DNA from: DASRDR01 sp044867785
GTDB lineage: Bacteria > Methylomirabilota > Methylomirabilia > Rokubacteriales > DASRDR01
Reading direction: 5' to 3'
NCBI GenBank assembly: GCA_044867785.1
Contig: JBIOVM010000170.1
Location: 1-64,000 of the forward strand
Length of the DNA stretch: 64,000 bases
Shown here: positions 25,902-39,019 of the stretch, piece by piece
Layout of the letters: each line of letters opens with the position of its first letter
How positions within the stretch are numbered: the stretch's first letter is position 1
Translations under genes and position numbers: made by a program
Notes under the pieces: generated by a model
What the model was told of the DNA's origin: nothing
Databases searched by the model: none
What the model saw: only the letters and a program-made list of their open reading frames with translations

Positions 25902-27127
25902 GCGCGCCGGACACGGCGCCTCGGCGCCCCGACGTCCTCTGCTTCTCGTCCATCGACTGGGGCGTGCTCTGGCAAGGGCACCACGAGATCGCGGTGGCGC
26001 TCGCCGCGCGCGGGTATCGGGTGCTCTTCGTCGAGAACACGGGCGTGCGCCGCCCTTGGATGCGCGATCTGCCGCGCCTCCGCCAGCGGCTGCGCAACTG
26101 GCGCCGAGGCGACCGGGGGTTCCGCACGGAGCGGGAGAACCTCGTCGTCTACTCCCCGCTCCTCTTGCCCTTCCCGTACTCGGCGACGGCGCGCGCCGTC
26201 AACCGCGCACTCCTCCTCCGAGCGCTGCGCTCCTGGAGCCCGCCGGGCGCGGGGCCGCCCATCGTGTGGACCTTCCTGCCCACGCCGCTGGTCCGCGACG
26301 TGATCGGCGCGCTGAATCCCGCGCTTACCGTCTACTACTGCGTGAACGATTTCGCCGAGAGCTCGCCGCTGGCCCGACGCATCGCGGACAGCGAGGCCGG
26401 TCTCTTCGCGGAGGCGGGGCTGGTGTTCGCCAGCGCGGAGGGGCTCCGGGCCCGCGCGACACAATTCCGCGACGATGCCCATCTCTTTCCGTTCGGGGTC
26501 GACTTTCGGATCTTCCAGGAGGCGCGGCAGAGCTCCGCCCCGCTCCCGGCGGACCTCCGGGCTCTTCCGCGGCCCGTGGTGGGGTACGTCGGCGGGATCC
26601 ATCGGTGGGTGGACCAGGATCTCGTGGTCGCGGCGGCCCAGCGACTGCCCGAGGCGAGCTTCGTCCTGGTGGGCCCGGTCCAGGCCGACGTCACCCGCCT
26701 CACCGGGAGGCCGAACGTGCACCTACTCGGCGCCCGGCCCCACAGCGAGGTGCCCGCCTACATCAGAGGATTCGACGTGAGCCTGATCCCCTACCGCGTC
26801 ACCTCGTACACCGCCGACGTCTGCCCCGCCAAGCTGAACGAGTACCTGGCGATGGGCATCCCGGTGGTGGCCACCGACCTGCCCGCCATTCGCCGCGTGA
26901 CCGACGAGCATGGCCCGGTCGTGACGCTGGTGCGCGAGGTCGATGCTTTTGTGGCCGCCATTCGGCGCGGCGTGGCCGAGCGCTCCCCCGCCGAGAGCGA
27001 GCGGCGGATCGAGGTGGCGCGGCGGCACCGATGGGACGAGCGGATCGCCAGAATGCTGGCGCTCGTGGAGGCGCGGCTCGGCCAGCGGCGTCCGACACCC
27101 GTGCCCGCGTTGGTGGACACCCGGTGA
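25898..27127 (+). CDS. Glycosyltransferase (GT-B fold, TuaH-like)
   Basis: 409-aa glycosyltransferase. LCFSSIDWGVLWQGHHEIA and RVLFVENTGVRRP near the N-terminus are typical of the TuaH-like group; GYVGGIHRWVDQDLV and IPYRVTSYTADVCPAKLNEY followed by MGIPVVATDLPA form the donor half. ATGA overlap with the upstream glycosyltransferase. It probably adds a sugar to the same surface polysaccharide. The gene is convergent with the gamma-glutamyl hydrolase gene, 42 nt away, with no clear terminator. Confidence 0.9.
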   Translation: MSAPDTAPRRPDVLCFSSIDWGVLWQGHHEIAVALAARGYRVLFVENTGVRRPWMRDLPRLRQRLRNWRRGDRGFRTERENLVVYSPLLLPFPYSATARAVNRALLLRALRSWSPPGAGPPIVWTFLPTPLVRDVIGALNPALTVYYCVNDFAESSPLARRIADSEAGLFAEAGLVFASAEGLRARATQFRDDAHLFPFGVDFRIFQEARQSSAPLPADLRALPRPVVGYVGGIHRWVDQDLVVAAAQRLPEASFVLVGPVQADVTRLTGRPNVHLLGARPHSEVPAYIRGFDVSLIPYRVTSYTADVCPAKLNEYLAMGIPVVATDLPAIRRVTDEHGPVVTLVREVDAFVAAIRRGVAERSPAESERRIEVARRHRWDERIARMLALVEARLGQRRPTPVPALVDTR

Positions 27128-27169
27128 CCGAGTCACGCAGGAGCGCGTGAACCCGGCGACGCGACCTCG

Positions 27170-27931
27170 CTAGCGGTGGGCGCGCTTCGCGGCCGCCGCG
27201 ACGAAACGCTCGAAGAGCCGGCGAGATGGCCCGTGACCCCCGCGGCAGAGCTCCTCGGGGTGCCACTGGACGCCGACGAGGAAGGTCCAGCGCGCCGGGT
27301 CGGCCGGCTCCACCGCTTCCACCAATCCGTCCGGCGCGTGGGCGACGGGGGTCAAGGGACCGGCCAGCGTCTTGATGCCCTGGTGGTGCAAGCTGTTGAC
27401 CTCGATCTCCGCCAGCCCCAGAACCTCCGCCAGGCAGCTGCCGGGTCGCACCGCGACCGAATGGTGCGGCTCGGTGCGCGGGCGCGGCGACTCGCCGAGA
27501 TTCTGATCGTGCCCGAGAGGAGCCGGGCGATCCGTGGCGAGATCCTGGTAGAGCGTGCCCCCGAGCCCGACGTTCAGGACCTGGACGCCGCGGCAGATCG
27601 CGAGAACGGGCAGGTCGTCCGCCAGGGCCCATTCGAGCAGGGCGAACTCGAGCGCATCCCGCTCCGGCACGACCTCGACGTTCGGCCGCAACACCTCCTC
27701 CCCGTAGCGCTCCGGGGCGACGTCCTCCCCGCCGGTGAGCACCAATCCATCGAGCAGCTCGAACAGCGCGCGGAGCGCGGGGCCGCTGTGGGCGGGCGTC
27801 ACGACGAGCGGGACGCCGCCCGCCTCCTGGATCGCCGCGATGTACGGCTCGTTGAGGAACGTGCGCCGCGTCCCGAACCGCGTGGGCATGACCGATGCCG
27901 TGAGGCCGATTCGTGGACGCACGGCCGTCAC
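27170..27931 (-). CDS. Class I glutamine amidotransferase-like gamma-glutamyl hydrolase (PuuD type)
   Basis: About 253 aa (250 from the second start). Peptidase C26 fold: the nucleophile lies in LAICRGVQVLNVGLGG, and the histidine and glutamate in VQWHPEEL; LTGGEDVAPERYG near residue 70 is typical of PuuD (gamma-Glu-GABA hydrolase). Two starts compete: GTG at 27929-27931 and GTG at 27920-27922. A TTGACA-based promoter immediately upstream would start transcription near 27923, favouring the inner GTG as a leaderless start. Divergent from a gamma-glutamyltransferase gene, which strengthens a gamma-glutamyl role. Confidence 0.9.
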   Translation of the reverse strand: MTAVRPRIGLTASVMPTRFGTRRTFLNEPYIAAIQEAGGVPLVVTPAHSGPALRALFELLDGLVLTGGEDVAPERYGEEVLRPNVEVVPERDALEFALLEWALADDLPVLAICRGVQVLNVGLGGTLYQDLATDRPAPLGHDQNLGESPRPRTEPHHSVAVRPGSCLAEVLGLAEIEVNSLHHQGIKTLAGPLTPVAHAPDGLVEAVEPADPARWTFLVGVQWHPEELCRGGHGPSRRLFERFVAAAAKRAHR

Positions 27932-27958
27932 GCTAGCACCGCCCCCTTCACGTGTCAA
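27930..27958 (-). promoter_or_regulatory. Promoter of the gamma-glutamyl hydrolase gene
   Basis: On the minus strand a perfect TTGACA (27958-27953) is followed by 17 nt and TAGCGT (27935-27930), preceded by TGC as in an extended -10. The predicted transcription start is about 27923, beside the GTG at 27922. The pattern TGCTAGNNT recurs at other promoters here. Confidence 0.6.
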
Positions 27959-27972
27959 AACGCCGATTTGGA

Positions 27973-28002
27973 TTGACCCTCGGCCGCGGTCTGTGGTGCG
28001 AT
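27973..28002 (+). promoter_or_regulatory. Putative promoter of the gamma-glutamyltransferase gene
   Basis: TTGACC (27973-27978), 18 nt, TGCGAT (27997-28002). The predicted start is near 28009, 26 nt before the ATG at 28035. The -10 half is only a 3-of-6 match but carries the same GATAGC extension seen at two other promoters of the window. Confidence 0.45.
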
Positions 28003-28026
28003 AGCCACAGGCGCCCGGTGGGCGCC
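27991..28026. promoter_or_regulatory. Two adjacent inverted repeats over the GGT promoter and leader
   Basis: CTGTGG (27991-27996) pairs with CCACAG (28005-28010) across the -10 and start site, and GGCGCCC (28010-28016) pairs with GGGCGCC (28020-28026) across GGT in the leader. The first has operator-like placement; the second is a strong RNA hairpin just before the start codon. Confidence 0.45.
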
Positions 28027-28034
28027 CTCGCACG

Positions 28035-29849
28035 ATGACTGTCGACTCGTACCGATCGCCGCTCGACGCCGGGACCGTCCATCCGGGCCCCGCCGCGACC
28101 GCCAGTCCCCACGCATCGACGGGCCCTCCGACCCAGAGCCGCGCGAGCCGCCCGGAGGCTCTCGGCACCCACCACGCCGTCGCCGCCGGCCATCCTCTGG
28201 CCGCGCTGGCGGCGCACCGGATCCTCGAGGCGGGCGGCAATGCGGTCGACGCCGGGGTCGCCGCGGGTATCTGCCTCGGCGTCGTGCATCCGGACATCGT
28301 CAGTTTCGCGGGAGTCGCCCCGATCGTGCTCTACCAGGCGGAGCGGCGCGCCGTGACGACGATCTCCGGGCTGGGGGTCTGGCCGCGCCGCGCCACGCTC
28401 GAGTACTTCCGAGACCGGTGCGGCGGGGACATGCCGGAGGGGCTCCTGCGAACGGTCGTGCCCGGCGCGCCGGATGCGTGGATCACGGCGCTCGAGCACT
28501 TCGGCACGCTCGGGTTCGCGGAGGTCGCGCAGTCGGCGATCGAGTGCGCCCGGGACGGCTTCCCGATGGGGCCATTCGTTGCGCGGATCATCGGCGACAA
28601 CGAGGCCGCGTACCGGCGGTGGCCGACGTCCGCGCCGATCTTCCTGCCCGGAGGCCGGGCGCCGCGCCCCGGTCAACGCTTCGTCCAGGCCGACCTCGGT
28701 CGCACCCTCACGTACCTCGCCGACGAGGATCGTGCCGCCCGCCGGGCCGGCCGGGTGGCGGGCCTCGCCGCCGCCCGCGACGCCTTCTATCGCGGCGACG
28801 TCGCGGCCACGATCGCGCGCTATCACGCCGCCGAGGGCGGGCTGCTCACGCGGGAAGACCTGGCGGAGTTTCGCGTGGGGCTCGAGCCGCCCGTGCGGGC
28901 GGCCTTCGGGACCCGCGAGCTCGTCACGTGCGGCTTCTGGTGCCAGGGGCCCGTGCTGATCCAGATGCTGCAGATCCTGGACGGCCTCGACGTGGCCGCG
29001 CTCGGCCACAACACCCCGGAGTACGTCCACACCGTCACCGAAGCCATGAAGCTGGCCTTCGCCGACCGCGAGGCCTACTACGGAGATCCGCGCCACGTTC
29101 CGGTGCCCGGCCCGGGACTCCTCGATCCCGCCTACGCGGCGGCCCGCCGCGGCCTCATCGATCCCGCCCGCGCCTGGCCGGCCATGCCGCCTGCCGGAAC
29201 GCCGGCCGGCGCGCCGATCCGCCCCGGGGCCGCCCGAGCGGTGCCGGCGGGCGCCGGCAGCGCGGGCTCGCTCGGGACGTCGTACGTGGCGGTCGTGGAT
29301 CGCCACGGCAATGCGTTCTCGGCCACGCCGAGCGACGTGTCGACCGACACGCCCGTCGTGCCCGGCACCGGACTGACCGTCTCGTCCCGCGGCTCGCAGG
29401 GCTGGCTCGATCCCGGCCATGCCAGTGTCGTCGCGCCCGGCAAGCGGCCGCGCCTCACGCCCAGCCCGGCCATGCTCTTCGACGCGGACGGCGGCGTGAT
29501 GGCCTTCGGGACTCCGGGCGGCGACGTCCAGGCTCAGGCGATGCTCCAGATGCTCCTGAACCTCGCCGTCGGCATGACGCCGCAACGGGCGGTCGAAGCC
29601 CCCCGCTTCGCGACCCAGTCGTTCCCGGACTCCTTCTGGCCGCATCGCTACTTCCCCGGCCGCGTCACCCTCGAGGGCCGCATCGAGGAGACGACGGCCG
29701 ACGGGCTCCGGGCTCGCGGGCACGACGTGCAGCGCTGGGGCGACTGGGAATGGCGGGCGGGCGGCGTCTGCCTCGCAAGGATCGACGCCCACGGCGTCCG
29801 GTGGGGCGCGGCCGACCCGCGCCGCGACTCCTACGCGGTGGCGTGGTGA
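28035..29849 (+). CDS. ggt: Gamma-glutamyltransferase
   Basis: Ntn-hydrolase proenzyme of 604 aa that transfers or hydrolyses gamma-glutamyl groups (glutathione and related peptides). HHAVAAGHPLAALAAHRILEAGGNAVDAGVAA is split here as the usual N-terminal start of the large subunit. The small subunit should begin at T415 in GSLGTSYVAVVDRHGN, followed by the APGKRPRLTPSPAM and GTPGGDVQAQAML segments. No clear signal peptide, but a 40-residue Pro/Ala-rich N-terminus of unknown purpose. GTGA overlap with the M23 peptidase gene downstream. Opposite the gamma-glutamyl hydrolase gene. Confidence 0.93.
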   Translation: MTVDSYRSPLDAGTVHPGPAATASPHASTGPPTQSRASRPEALGTHHAVAAGHPLAALAAHRILEAGGNAVDAGVAAGICLGVVHPDIVSFAGVAPIVLYQAERRAVTTISGLGVWPRRATLEYFRDRCGGDMPEGLLRTVVPGAPDAWITALEHFGTLGFAEVAQSAIECARDGFPMGPFVARIIGDNEAAYRRWPTSAPIFLPGGRAPRPGQRFVQADLGRTLTYLADEDRAARRAGRVAGLAAARDAFYRGDVAATIARYHAAEGGLLTREDLAEFRVGLEPPVRAAFGTRELVTCGFWCQGPVLIQMLQILDGLDVAALGHNTPEYVHTVTEAMKLAFADREAYYGDPRHVPVPGPGLLDPAYAAARRGLIDPARAWPAMPPAGTPAGAPIRPGAARAVPAGAGSAGSLGTSYVAVVDRHGNAFSATPSDVSTDTPVVPGTGLTVSSRGSQGWLDPGHASVVAPGKRPRLTPSPAMLFDADGGVMAFGTPGGDVQAQAMLQMLLNLAVGMTPQRAVEAPRFATQSFPDSFWPHRYFPGRVTLEGRIEETTADGLRARGHDVQRWGDWEWRAGGVCLARIDAHGVRWGAADPRRDSYAVAW

Positions 29850-30580
29850 AGCGGGCGGCGACCGACTGGCGCCGCCGAGCTTTGCGCGCCCCGCGGCGTG
29901 GCCGGCTCCGGGCGCTCGTCCGCGGCGGACGCATCCTCACGTTCCTGCTGGCGGCCACGGGCTGCGCGGTGGATGCGCCCCGGCCGGCCGTGCTGCCGCC
30001 CGTCGAGGGCAGCCCGGGACCGCTGGTCGCCCTCATCCCGCCGCCGGTCCTCTCGCGGTTCGGGGAATGGCGAGGCGAGGGGGGCGCGGCCCGGCCGGCC
30101 CGGCATGCGGGCATCGACATCCGCGCCACGACGGGCACGCCGGTCCTGGCCGCCGCGGACGGAGTCGTCCTGCGGACCGGATCGCAGGTCTTCGCGGGGC
30201 GGCTGATCGTCGTCGCGCACGATCGCGACCTCGCGACGGCCTACTACCACCTCTCCGCCATCGCGGTGACGCCGGGGCAGGCCGTCCGGCGCGGTGACCT
30301 GATCGGCCGGGCGGGGGCCAGCGGGAACGCCACCGCGCCGCATCTGCACTTCGGTCTGTGCCGGCGCGATGGCGCGCAGTGCGGCGAGCGGATCGACGGC
30401 GGTTGGGAGGACCCGACGCGGCACTGGATCGCCGAGAACCCGTGCTTCGTGCCGGGGCAGGCCTACGCCCCTCAGAACGGGCGGCTCACCTATCCCGTGC
30501 CCTGCCAGGCGCCGCCCGGGCTCAGCCTTCCCGTCGAGCGCGCGCCCGAGCGCGCCCGGGCGGGGCTCTCCATCCCGTAG
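29846..30580 (+). CDS. M23-family peptidase, probable lipoprotein
   Basis: 244 aa. A very basic N-terminus (1-28) precedes a hydrophobic stretch ending LLAATGC, a lipobox-like cysteine at position 40. The peptidase domain has HAGIDIR (H87, D91) and APHLHFG (H166, H168), the zinc and catalytic residues of lysostaphin/LytM-type endopeptidases, so it could be active on peptidoglycan. The C-terminal 75 residues are not recognised. GTG at 29846 overlaps the ggt stop (GTGA). Convergent with clpB 9 nt away. Confidence 0.87.
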   Translation: MKRAATDWRRRALRAPRRGRLRALVRGGRILTFLLAATGCAVDAPRPAVLPPVEGSPGPLVALIPPPVLSRFGEWRGEGGAARPARHAGIDIRATTGTPVLAAADGVVLRTGSQVFAGRLIVVAHDRDLATAYYHLSAIAVTPGQAVRRGDLIGRAGASGNATAPHLHFGLCRRDGAQCGERIDGGWEDPTRHWIAENPCFVPGQAYAPQNGRLTYPVPCQAPPGLSLPVERAPERARAGLSIP

Positions 30581-30589
30581 CGCGCCGGC

Positions 30590-33193
<2,604 letters not shown>

Positions 33194-33250
33194 GGGTGCC
33201 TCCTCAGACACGAGGATCCCGCACGACGGATGCGCGCGGGATCTACCCGG

Positions 33251-33278
33251 AGTCTAGCAGCCGCGCGCGAGGTGTCAA
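33251..33278 (-). promoter_or_regulatory. Promoter of clpB
   Basis: Minus strand: perfect TTGACA (33278-33273), 16 nt, TAGACT (33256-33251) preceded by TGC. The transcript should start near 33244, giving a leader of about 50 nt before the ATG at 33193. This looks like a housekeeping-type promoter rather than a sigma-32 consensus. Confidence 0.65.
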
Positions 33279-33345
33279 AAAGGCGCCGGTCGTGTCCTCG
33301 GGCGGACGTCGGTCGGCACTTCCCCCGGGGGCAGGCGGGTGTCGG

Positions 33346-34392
33346 TCAGGCGGGCTCTCGAGGCGGGGCGGGGCGCAGCCCGCGCAGCTCCTCGAAGAGC
33401 GCGCGCTCCTTCGCAGAGAGCTCCCGGGGCATGACGATGCGGACGCGGACGTACTCGTCGCCGCGCCCGCCCTTGACGTGCGGCATGCCGTAGCCGGGCA
33501 GGCGAAAGGTCCGCCCGCTGCTGGTCTCGGGCGGGATCTTCATCGCCACCTTGCCCCGGAGCGTGGGCACCTCCAACTCGGCCCCGAGCGCCGCCTCCCA
33601 GACAGCGAGGGGCAGCTCGACGTGCAGGTCGTCCTGCCGACGCTCGAAGACCGGGTGGGGCAGCACGCGGACCCGGAGGTAGAGGTCCCCCCGCGTGCCG
33701 CCCCCCGCGCCCGCGCCGCCCTCGCCGGCGGCCCGTACCCGCGACCCGTCCCGGACCCCCGCCGGAATCGTCACCTCGATCCGGTAGTCGCGCGGCACCC
33801 GTCCGGCGCCGCCGCAGGTCGGGCACGCCGCCTTCCCTTGGCGTCCCGAGCCGCGGCACGTGTCGCAGGGCTCGAGCTGCTGGAACTCCACCGTGCGCCG
33901 CGTGCCGGCGTGGGCCTCCTCCAAGGTGATCTCGACCTCGGTCTCGAGGTCCTGCCCTCGGCGGCTCCGCCCGCGGCCGCCGAACGGCGACCGCTCCTCG
34001 AAGTCCACGCCCTCGAAGCCGTCCGCCCGCCCGCCTGCCCCGCCGAAGAACGTCCGGAAGAACTCGGAGAAGTCCCGGAGGTCCCCGGTCTGGTCGACGT
34101 GCACCCGGAACCCGCCGCCCTCGGGCCGCCCGCCGAATCCTCCGGGACCGGCCTCGGCATAGCGCGCCCAGTCCGCGCCGAGCTCGTCGTAGCGTCGCCG
34201 CTTCTCGGGGTCGGACAGGACCTCGTTGGCCTCGTTGATCTCCTTGAAGCGCTCGGCCGCCTGGGCGTTGCCGGGATTCTGGTCGGGGTGATACTGGCGC
34301 GCCAGCTTGCGATACGCCTGCTTGATCGCCTTGGCGTCGGCGCTCTTCGGGACACCGAGGATCTGGTAGTAGTCCTTGTAGGTGATGGGCAC
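33346..34392 (-). CDS. DnaJ/CbpA-like co-chaperone with a reduced zinc finger
   Basis: 348-aa Hsp40. The J-domain has YHPDQ (H35-P36-D37), then a Gly/Phe-rich stretch (about 84-125). Instead of the four CxxCxGxG motifs of DnaJ, only two are present, CDTCRGSG (C176, C179) and CPTCGGAG (C190, C193), enough for one zinc site. Two beta-sandwich C-terminal domains follow. It is thus between type I DnaJ and type II CbpA. The start is GTG at 34390-34392, with an extended -10 only 7 nt upstream and no ribosome binding site, so a leaderless message is likely. Upstream of clpB, its partner in disaggregation. Confidence 0.9.
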   Translation of the reverse strand: MPITYKDYYQILGVPKSADAKAIKQAYRKLARQYHPDQNPGNAQAAERFKEINEANEVLSDPEKRRRYDELGADWARYAEAGPGGFGGRPEGGGFRVHVDQTGDLRDFSEFFRTFFGGAGGRADGFEGVDFEERSPFGGRGRSRRGQDLETEVEITLEEAHAGTRRTVEFQQLEPCDTCRGSGRQGKAACPTCGGAGRVPRDYRIEVTIPAGVRDGSRVRAAGEGGAGAGGGTRGDLYLRVRVLPHPVFERRQDDLHVELPLAVWEAALGAELEVPTLRGKVAMKIPPETSSGRTFRLPGYGMPHVKGGRGDEYVRVRIVMPRELSAKERALFEELRGLRPAPPREPA

Positions 34393-34398
34393 GAAAGA

Positions 34399-34407
34399 AT
34401 TCTAGCA
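34399..34407 (-). promoter_or_regulatory. Extended -10 promoter of the dnaJ-like gene (leaderless)
   Basis: Minus strand TGCTAGAAT (34407-34399): TGn plus TAGAAT, a 5-of-6 match to TATAAT. The -10 ends 6 nt before the GTG start codon at 34392, placing the transcription start on or next to the start codon. The -35 position (AAGTGA) is poor, as is common for extended -10 sites. Confidence 0.55.
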
Positions 34408-34421
34408 GGCGCGCCGACGCC

Positions 34422-34976
34422 TCACTTGGCGCCGACGAACGCCGCGAAGCCGGCCATGAACTCCCCGAGAAGCTTCCGGATGGTCTCGTCGACGAGCCGG
34501 CCGTCGGCGTCGAACGTCTGGCCCGCGCCCGCCACGTAGAGCTGCCGCCCGAACCACGGCCGCGTGCCCAGCGCCCGGAGTACCGGGAGCCAGGCGGCCT
34601 GCGCCAAGCGCGTCCCGCCCAGGCCCCCCGTCGCGCCCATGACCGCCACGGGCTTGTCCCCGAAGACCCGGGGGATGTCCTTGGGAGGCCGGGAGAGCCA
34701 GTCGATCGCGTTCTTCAGGACGCCGGGCACGGAGTTGTTGTACTCCGGCGTGACGAGGAGGAGCCCGGCGGCGCCGGCGATCGTGTCCTTCAGCCGGGCG
34801 ACGGGTTCCGGGATACCCCGCTCGCTTTCCACGTCGCCGTCGTAGAGGGGGATCCCCGCGATGGAGGCGACCTCCACCTCCGTCCCCCCTGGCGCGAGCT
34901 CCCCCGCGGCCCGGAGGAGCGCGGCGTTCACGGATCCTCGGCGGACGCTGCCGGCGATGCCAACGATCCGAGCCAC
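34422..34976 (-). CDS. NADPH-dependent FMN reductase
   Basis: 184-aa flavodoxin-like reductase. GIAGSVRRGSVNAALL is the N-terminal phosphate loop, VTPEYNNSVPGVLKNAIDWLSRP the family signature at about residues 75-97, and VMGATGGLGGTRLAQAAW follows. Members reduce FMN, quinones, chromate or azo compounds using NAD(P)H. GTG start at 34974-34976. It lies between ftsH and the dnaJ-like gene. Confidence 0.92.
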   Translation of the reverse strand: MARIVGIAGSVRRGSVNAALLRAAGELAPGGTEVEVASIAGIPLYDGDVESERGIPEPVARLKDTIAGAAGLLLVTPEYNNSVPGVLKNAIDWLSRPPKDIPRVFGDKPVAVMGATGGLGGTRLAQAAWLPVLRALGTRPWFGRQLYVAGAGQTFDADGRLVDETIRKLLGEFMAGFAAFVGAK

Positions 34977-35021
34977 GACGTCGCCCTCCCACGCGGCCGC
35001 CGGCGGGTGCCCGCCGGCGAT

Positions 35022-36926
<1,905 letters not shown>

Positions 36927-36947
36927 GGCCGGACGTCTCGCGTGGAA

Positions 36948-36976
36948 ATGCTAGCGGAGGGGGGTACCCCTGTCAA
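36948..36976 (-). promoter_or_regulatory. Promoter of ftsH
   Basis: Minus strand: perfect TTGACA (36976-36971), 17 nt, TAGCAT (36953-36948) preceded by GC. The transcript start is predicted near 36941, 15 nt before the ATG at 36926. The spacer holds GGGGTACCCC, a perfect palindrome that could be an operator. Confidence 0.65.
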
Positions 36977-37010
36977 ACCGCCGGGCCGCAGCCGGATCGC
37001 GGCGCGACGC

Positions 37011-37604
37011 TCAGAACTTGACGGGCGGAGGCGCCTCGCTGCCCGGGGTCGCCTCGAAGAAGGGCCGCTCCCGGAAGCCACGCAGCGAGGCGACGAAGCT
37101 GCTGGGCAGGCGGCGGACGAGGGTGTTGTACTCGCGCACGGCCTCGTTGAAGCGGCGACGCTCGACGGCGATCCGGTTCTCGGTGCCCTCGAGCTGGCTC
37201 TGCAGGGCCAGGAAGTTCTGGTTCGACTTGAGCTCGGGATAGCGCTCGACGGTCACGAGGAGCCGGCTGAGCGCGCTCCCCAGCTGGGACTGCGCCTCTT
37301 GAAACCGCCGCATCGCGGCCGGGTCGTTGAGGAGCTCGGGCGTGAGCTGAATCGAGGAGGCGCTCGCGCGGGCCCGAGTGACCTCTTCCAGCACCGTCCG
37401 CTCCTGCGCGGCGAACCCCTTGACGGTCTCCACGAGGTTCGGGATCAGGTCGGCCCGCCGCTGGTACACGTTCTGGACCTGGGCCCACGTCTCCTGGACC
37501 GCCTGATCCTTGGCGACCAGCTCGTTGTTCACCGAGACGAACCAGCCGCCGACGATCAGGGCCGCCAGCACGATGACCGCGACGACGACGAGTCCAGCCT
37601 TCAC
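37011..37604 (-). CDS. LemA family protein
   Basis: 197 aa. One N-terminal membrane segment (about 3-25), then the helical LemA domain with AQVQNVYQRRADLIPNL, VKGFAAQERTVLEEV and YPELKSNQNFLALQSQLEGTENRI, the family hallmarks. Function is not well defined; in several bacteria LemA links to envelope stress and membrane proteases. The GTG start at 37602-37604 has an extended -10 6 nt upstream and no ribosome binding site. Confidence 0.95.
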   Translation of the reverse strand: MKAGLVVVAVIVLAALIVGGWFVSVNNELVAKDQAVQETWAQVQNVYQRRADLIPNLVETVKGFAAQERTVLEEVTRARASASSIQLTPELLNDPAAMRRFQEAQSQLGSALSRLLVTVERYPELKSNQNFLALQSQLEGTENRIAVERRRFNEAVREYNTLVRRLPSSFVASLRGFRERPFFEATPGSEAPPPVKF

Positions 37605-37610
37605 CGCGCG

Positions 37611-37619
37611 AGTATAGCA
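37611..37619 (-). promoter_or_regulatory. Extended -10 promoter of lemA (leaderless)
   Basis: Minus strand TGCTATACT (37619-37611): TGn plus TATACT, a 5-of-6 -10 in an otherwise GC-rich 23-nt gap. It ends 6 nt before the GTG start codon, so transcription should begin at the GTG. No TTGACA-like -35 is visible inside the upstream gene. Confidence 0.6.
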
Positions 37620-37627
37620 TCAGGCGG

Positions 37628-38824
37628 TCACCGCCGACCGAGCCGGAGCGCCAGGCCGCCCGCGACCAGGGCCAGCCCCGCGCTCCCGACTGCCGCGCGT
37701 TCCCCGGCGAGGTCGGCGACGGCGCCGAGCGCCAGCGGGCCGACGATCATCCCCGCGTCCATGGCGATGCGGTAGACGGCGAAGTACGGCGGCGGAATCG
37801 GCGTGCCCACGCGGTCCGTCAAGACGATCGCCGGCACCATCCAGACCGCGAAACCGCCCCCCACGAGAACGAGCCCCATCACGAAGACGGCCGGATGCGT
37901 CCCGATCGCCAGGACCAGACCGCCCGCGGCCACCGCGAGAGCCCCGCCGAGAAACACGGGCTCGTGACGGAGACGGTCGATGACCAGGGCCACGCCGAGG
38001 AGCCCGGCCAGCTCGGCGCCGTAACCCGCGCCGAGCGCGAGCCCCAGCGCGCCCGACGAGAGGCCGTACCCCGTGTGCCCGAGGAGCGGCGCCATCGTCG
38101 CGAAGAGGCCGGACCACGTCAGCGACAGGCTCAGGCTGGCGACGTAGACCGGCAGGAGCCGCCGGTGCGCGGTGCGGCCCTCGCGCTCGCCCGGCCGGGA
38201 CGGAGCGCGCTGCGGCCGTCCGGCGTCGGGATCCAGCCTGCGACAGGCGAAGACACAGAGGAGGACGACCGGACCGGCCCCGACGAACGCGACGCGCCAG
38301 CCGACCGCGCCCGCGATCCAGGCGCCGAGCATGCCGCCGACCGCGAGGCTGAGGATCGCCATTCCTTCGAAGCCGTTCGTGAGGCGGCCACGCCAGGCGG
38401 CCGGCGCGGTCTCGAGGAGCTCGGCGAAGATCGCCAGGAACGCCGCCGAGGCGCCGATCCCCATCACGAGGCGGGACACCAGGAACGCGGGGAAGCCCGG
38501 CGCGATCCCGCATCCCACCAGTCCGAGCACGAGCAGCGCGAGCCCGAGGACGACGACCGCGCGCGTCCCGCGCCGGGCTCGGAGCGCGCTCGCGGGATAG
38601 CTCGTGGCGAGCCGCCCCACCGCGTAGAGCGTGTTGACGAGCCCGGCCTGGAGCGGCGAGAGCTGCCATTCGGCGGCGAGCAGCGGGAGGAGCGGCGGCA
38701 CCATTCCGACGGTGAACGCGGTCAGGACGTCGATGACGAAGAGCGGCAGCAGCGGGCGCAGCACCGCGCCGAGCGTCTCCGGCGCCGTCCCATCCGGCGA
38801 CGCCGGCGGGGCTCCGGCCATCAC
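37628..38824 (-). CDS. MFS transporter
   Basis: 398-aa major facilitator protein with about 12 hydrophobic segments. GRLATSYPASALRARRGTRAVVV carries the cytoplasmic loop 2-3 motif, split here from a longer run, and LVSRLVMGIGASAAFLAIFAELL the fourth helix. The central loop is basic and hydrophilic (about 205-235). Start GTG at 38824 or ATG at 38821. The substrate is unknown. It precedes lemA in the transcription direction; lemA has its own promoter. Confidence 0.88.
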   Translation of the reverse strand: MMAGAPPASPDGTAPETLGAVLRPLLPLFVIDVLTAFTVGMVPPLLPLLAAEWQLSPLQAGLVNTLYAVGRLATSYPASALRARRGTRAVVVLGLALLVLGLVGCGIAPGFPAFLVSRLVMGIGASAAFLAIFAELLETAPAAWRGRLTNGFEGMAILSLAVGGMLGAWIAGAVGWRVAFVGAGPVVLLCVFACRRLDPDAGRPQRAPSRPGEREGRTAHRRLLPVYVASLSLSLTWSGLFATMAPLLGHTGYGLSSGALGLALGAGYGAELAGLLGVALVIDRLRHEPVFLGGALAVAAGGLVLAIGTHPAVFVMGLVLVGGGFAVWMVPAIVLTDRVGTPIPPPYFAVYRIAMDAGMIVGPLALGAVADLAGERAAVGSAGLALVAGGLALRLGRR

Positions 38825-39019
38825 CGGAGCTCAGGCGCAGCCGGCGCGGGTCGGCTCAGGCGTCCTGCGTCGCCCGCGGCAGGCGCTCGGGGGTCATCGG
38901 CCGCCGGCCGACGCGCACGCCGACCGCAGGCCGGGCCAGACGGGCGAGCCGAGTCGCGGCTGGCCGGGGAGGGGTCGCGCGCAAGGCGCGCAAGGAATGA
39001 CCGAGCGGCGAGAGCACCG

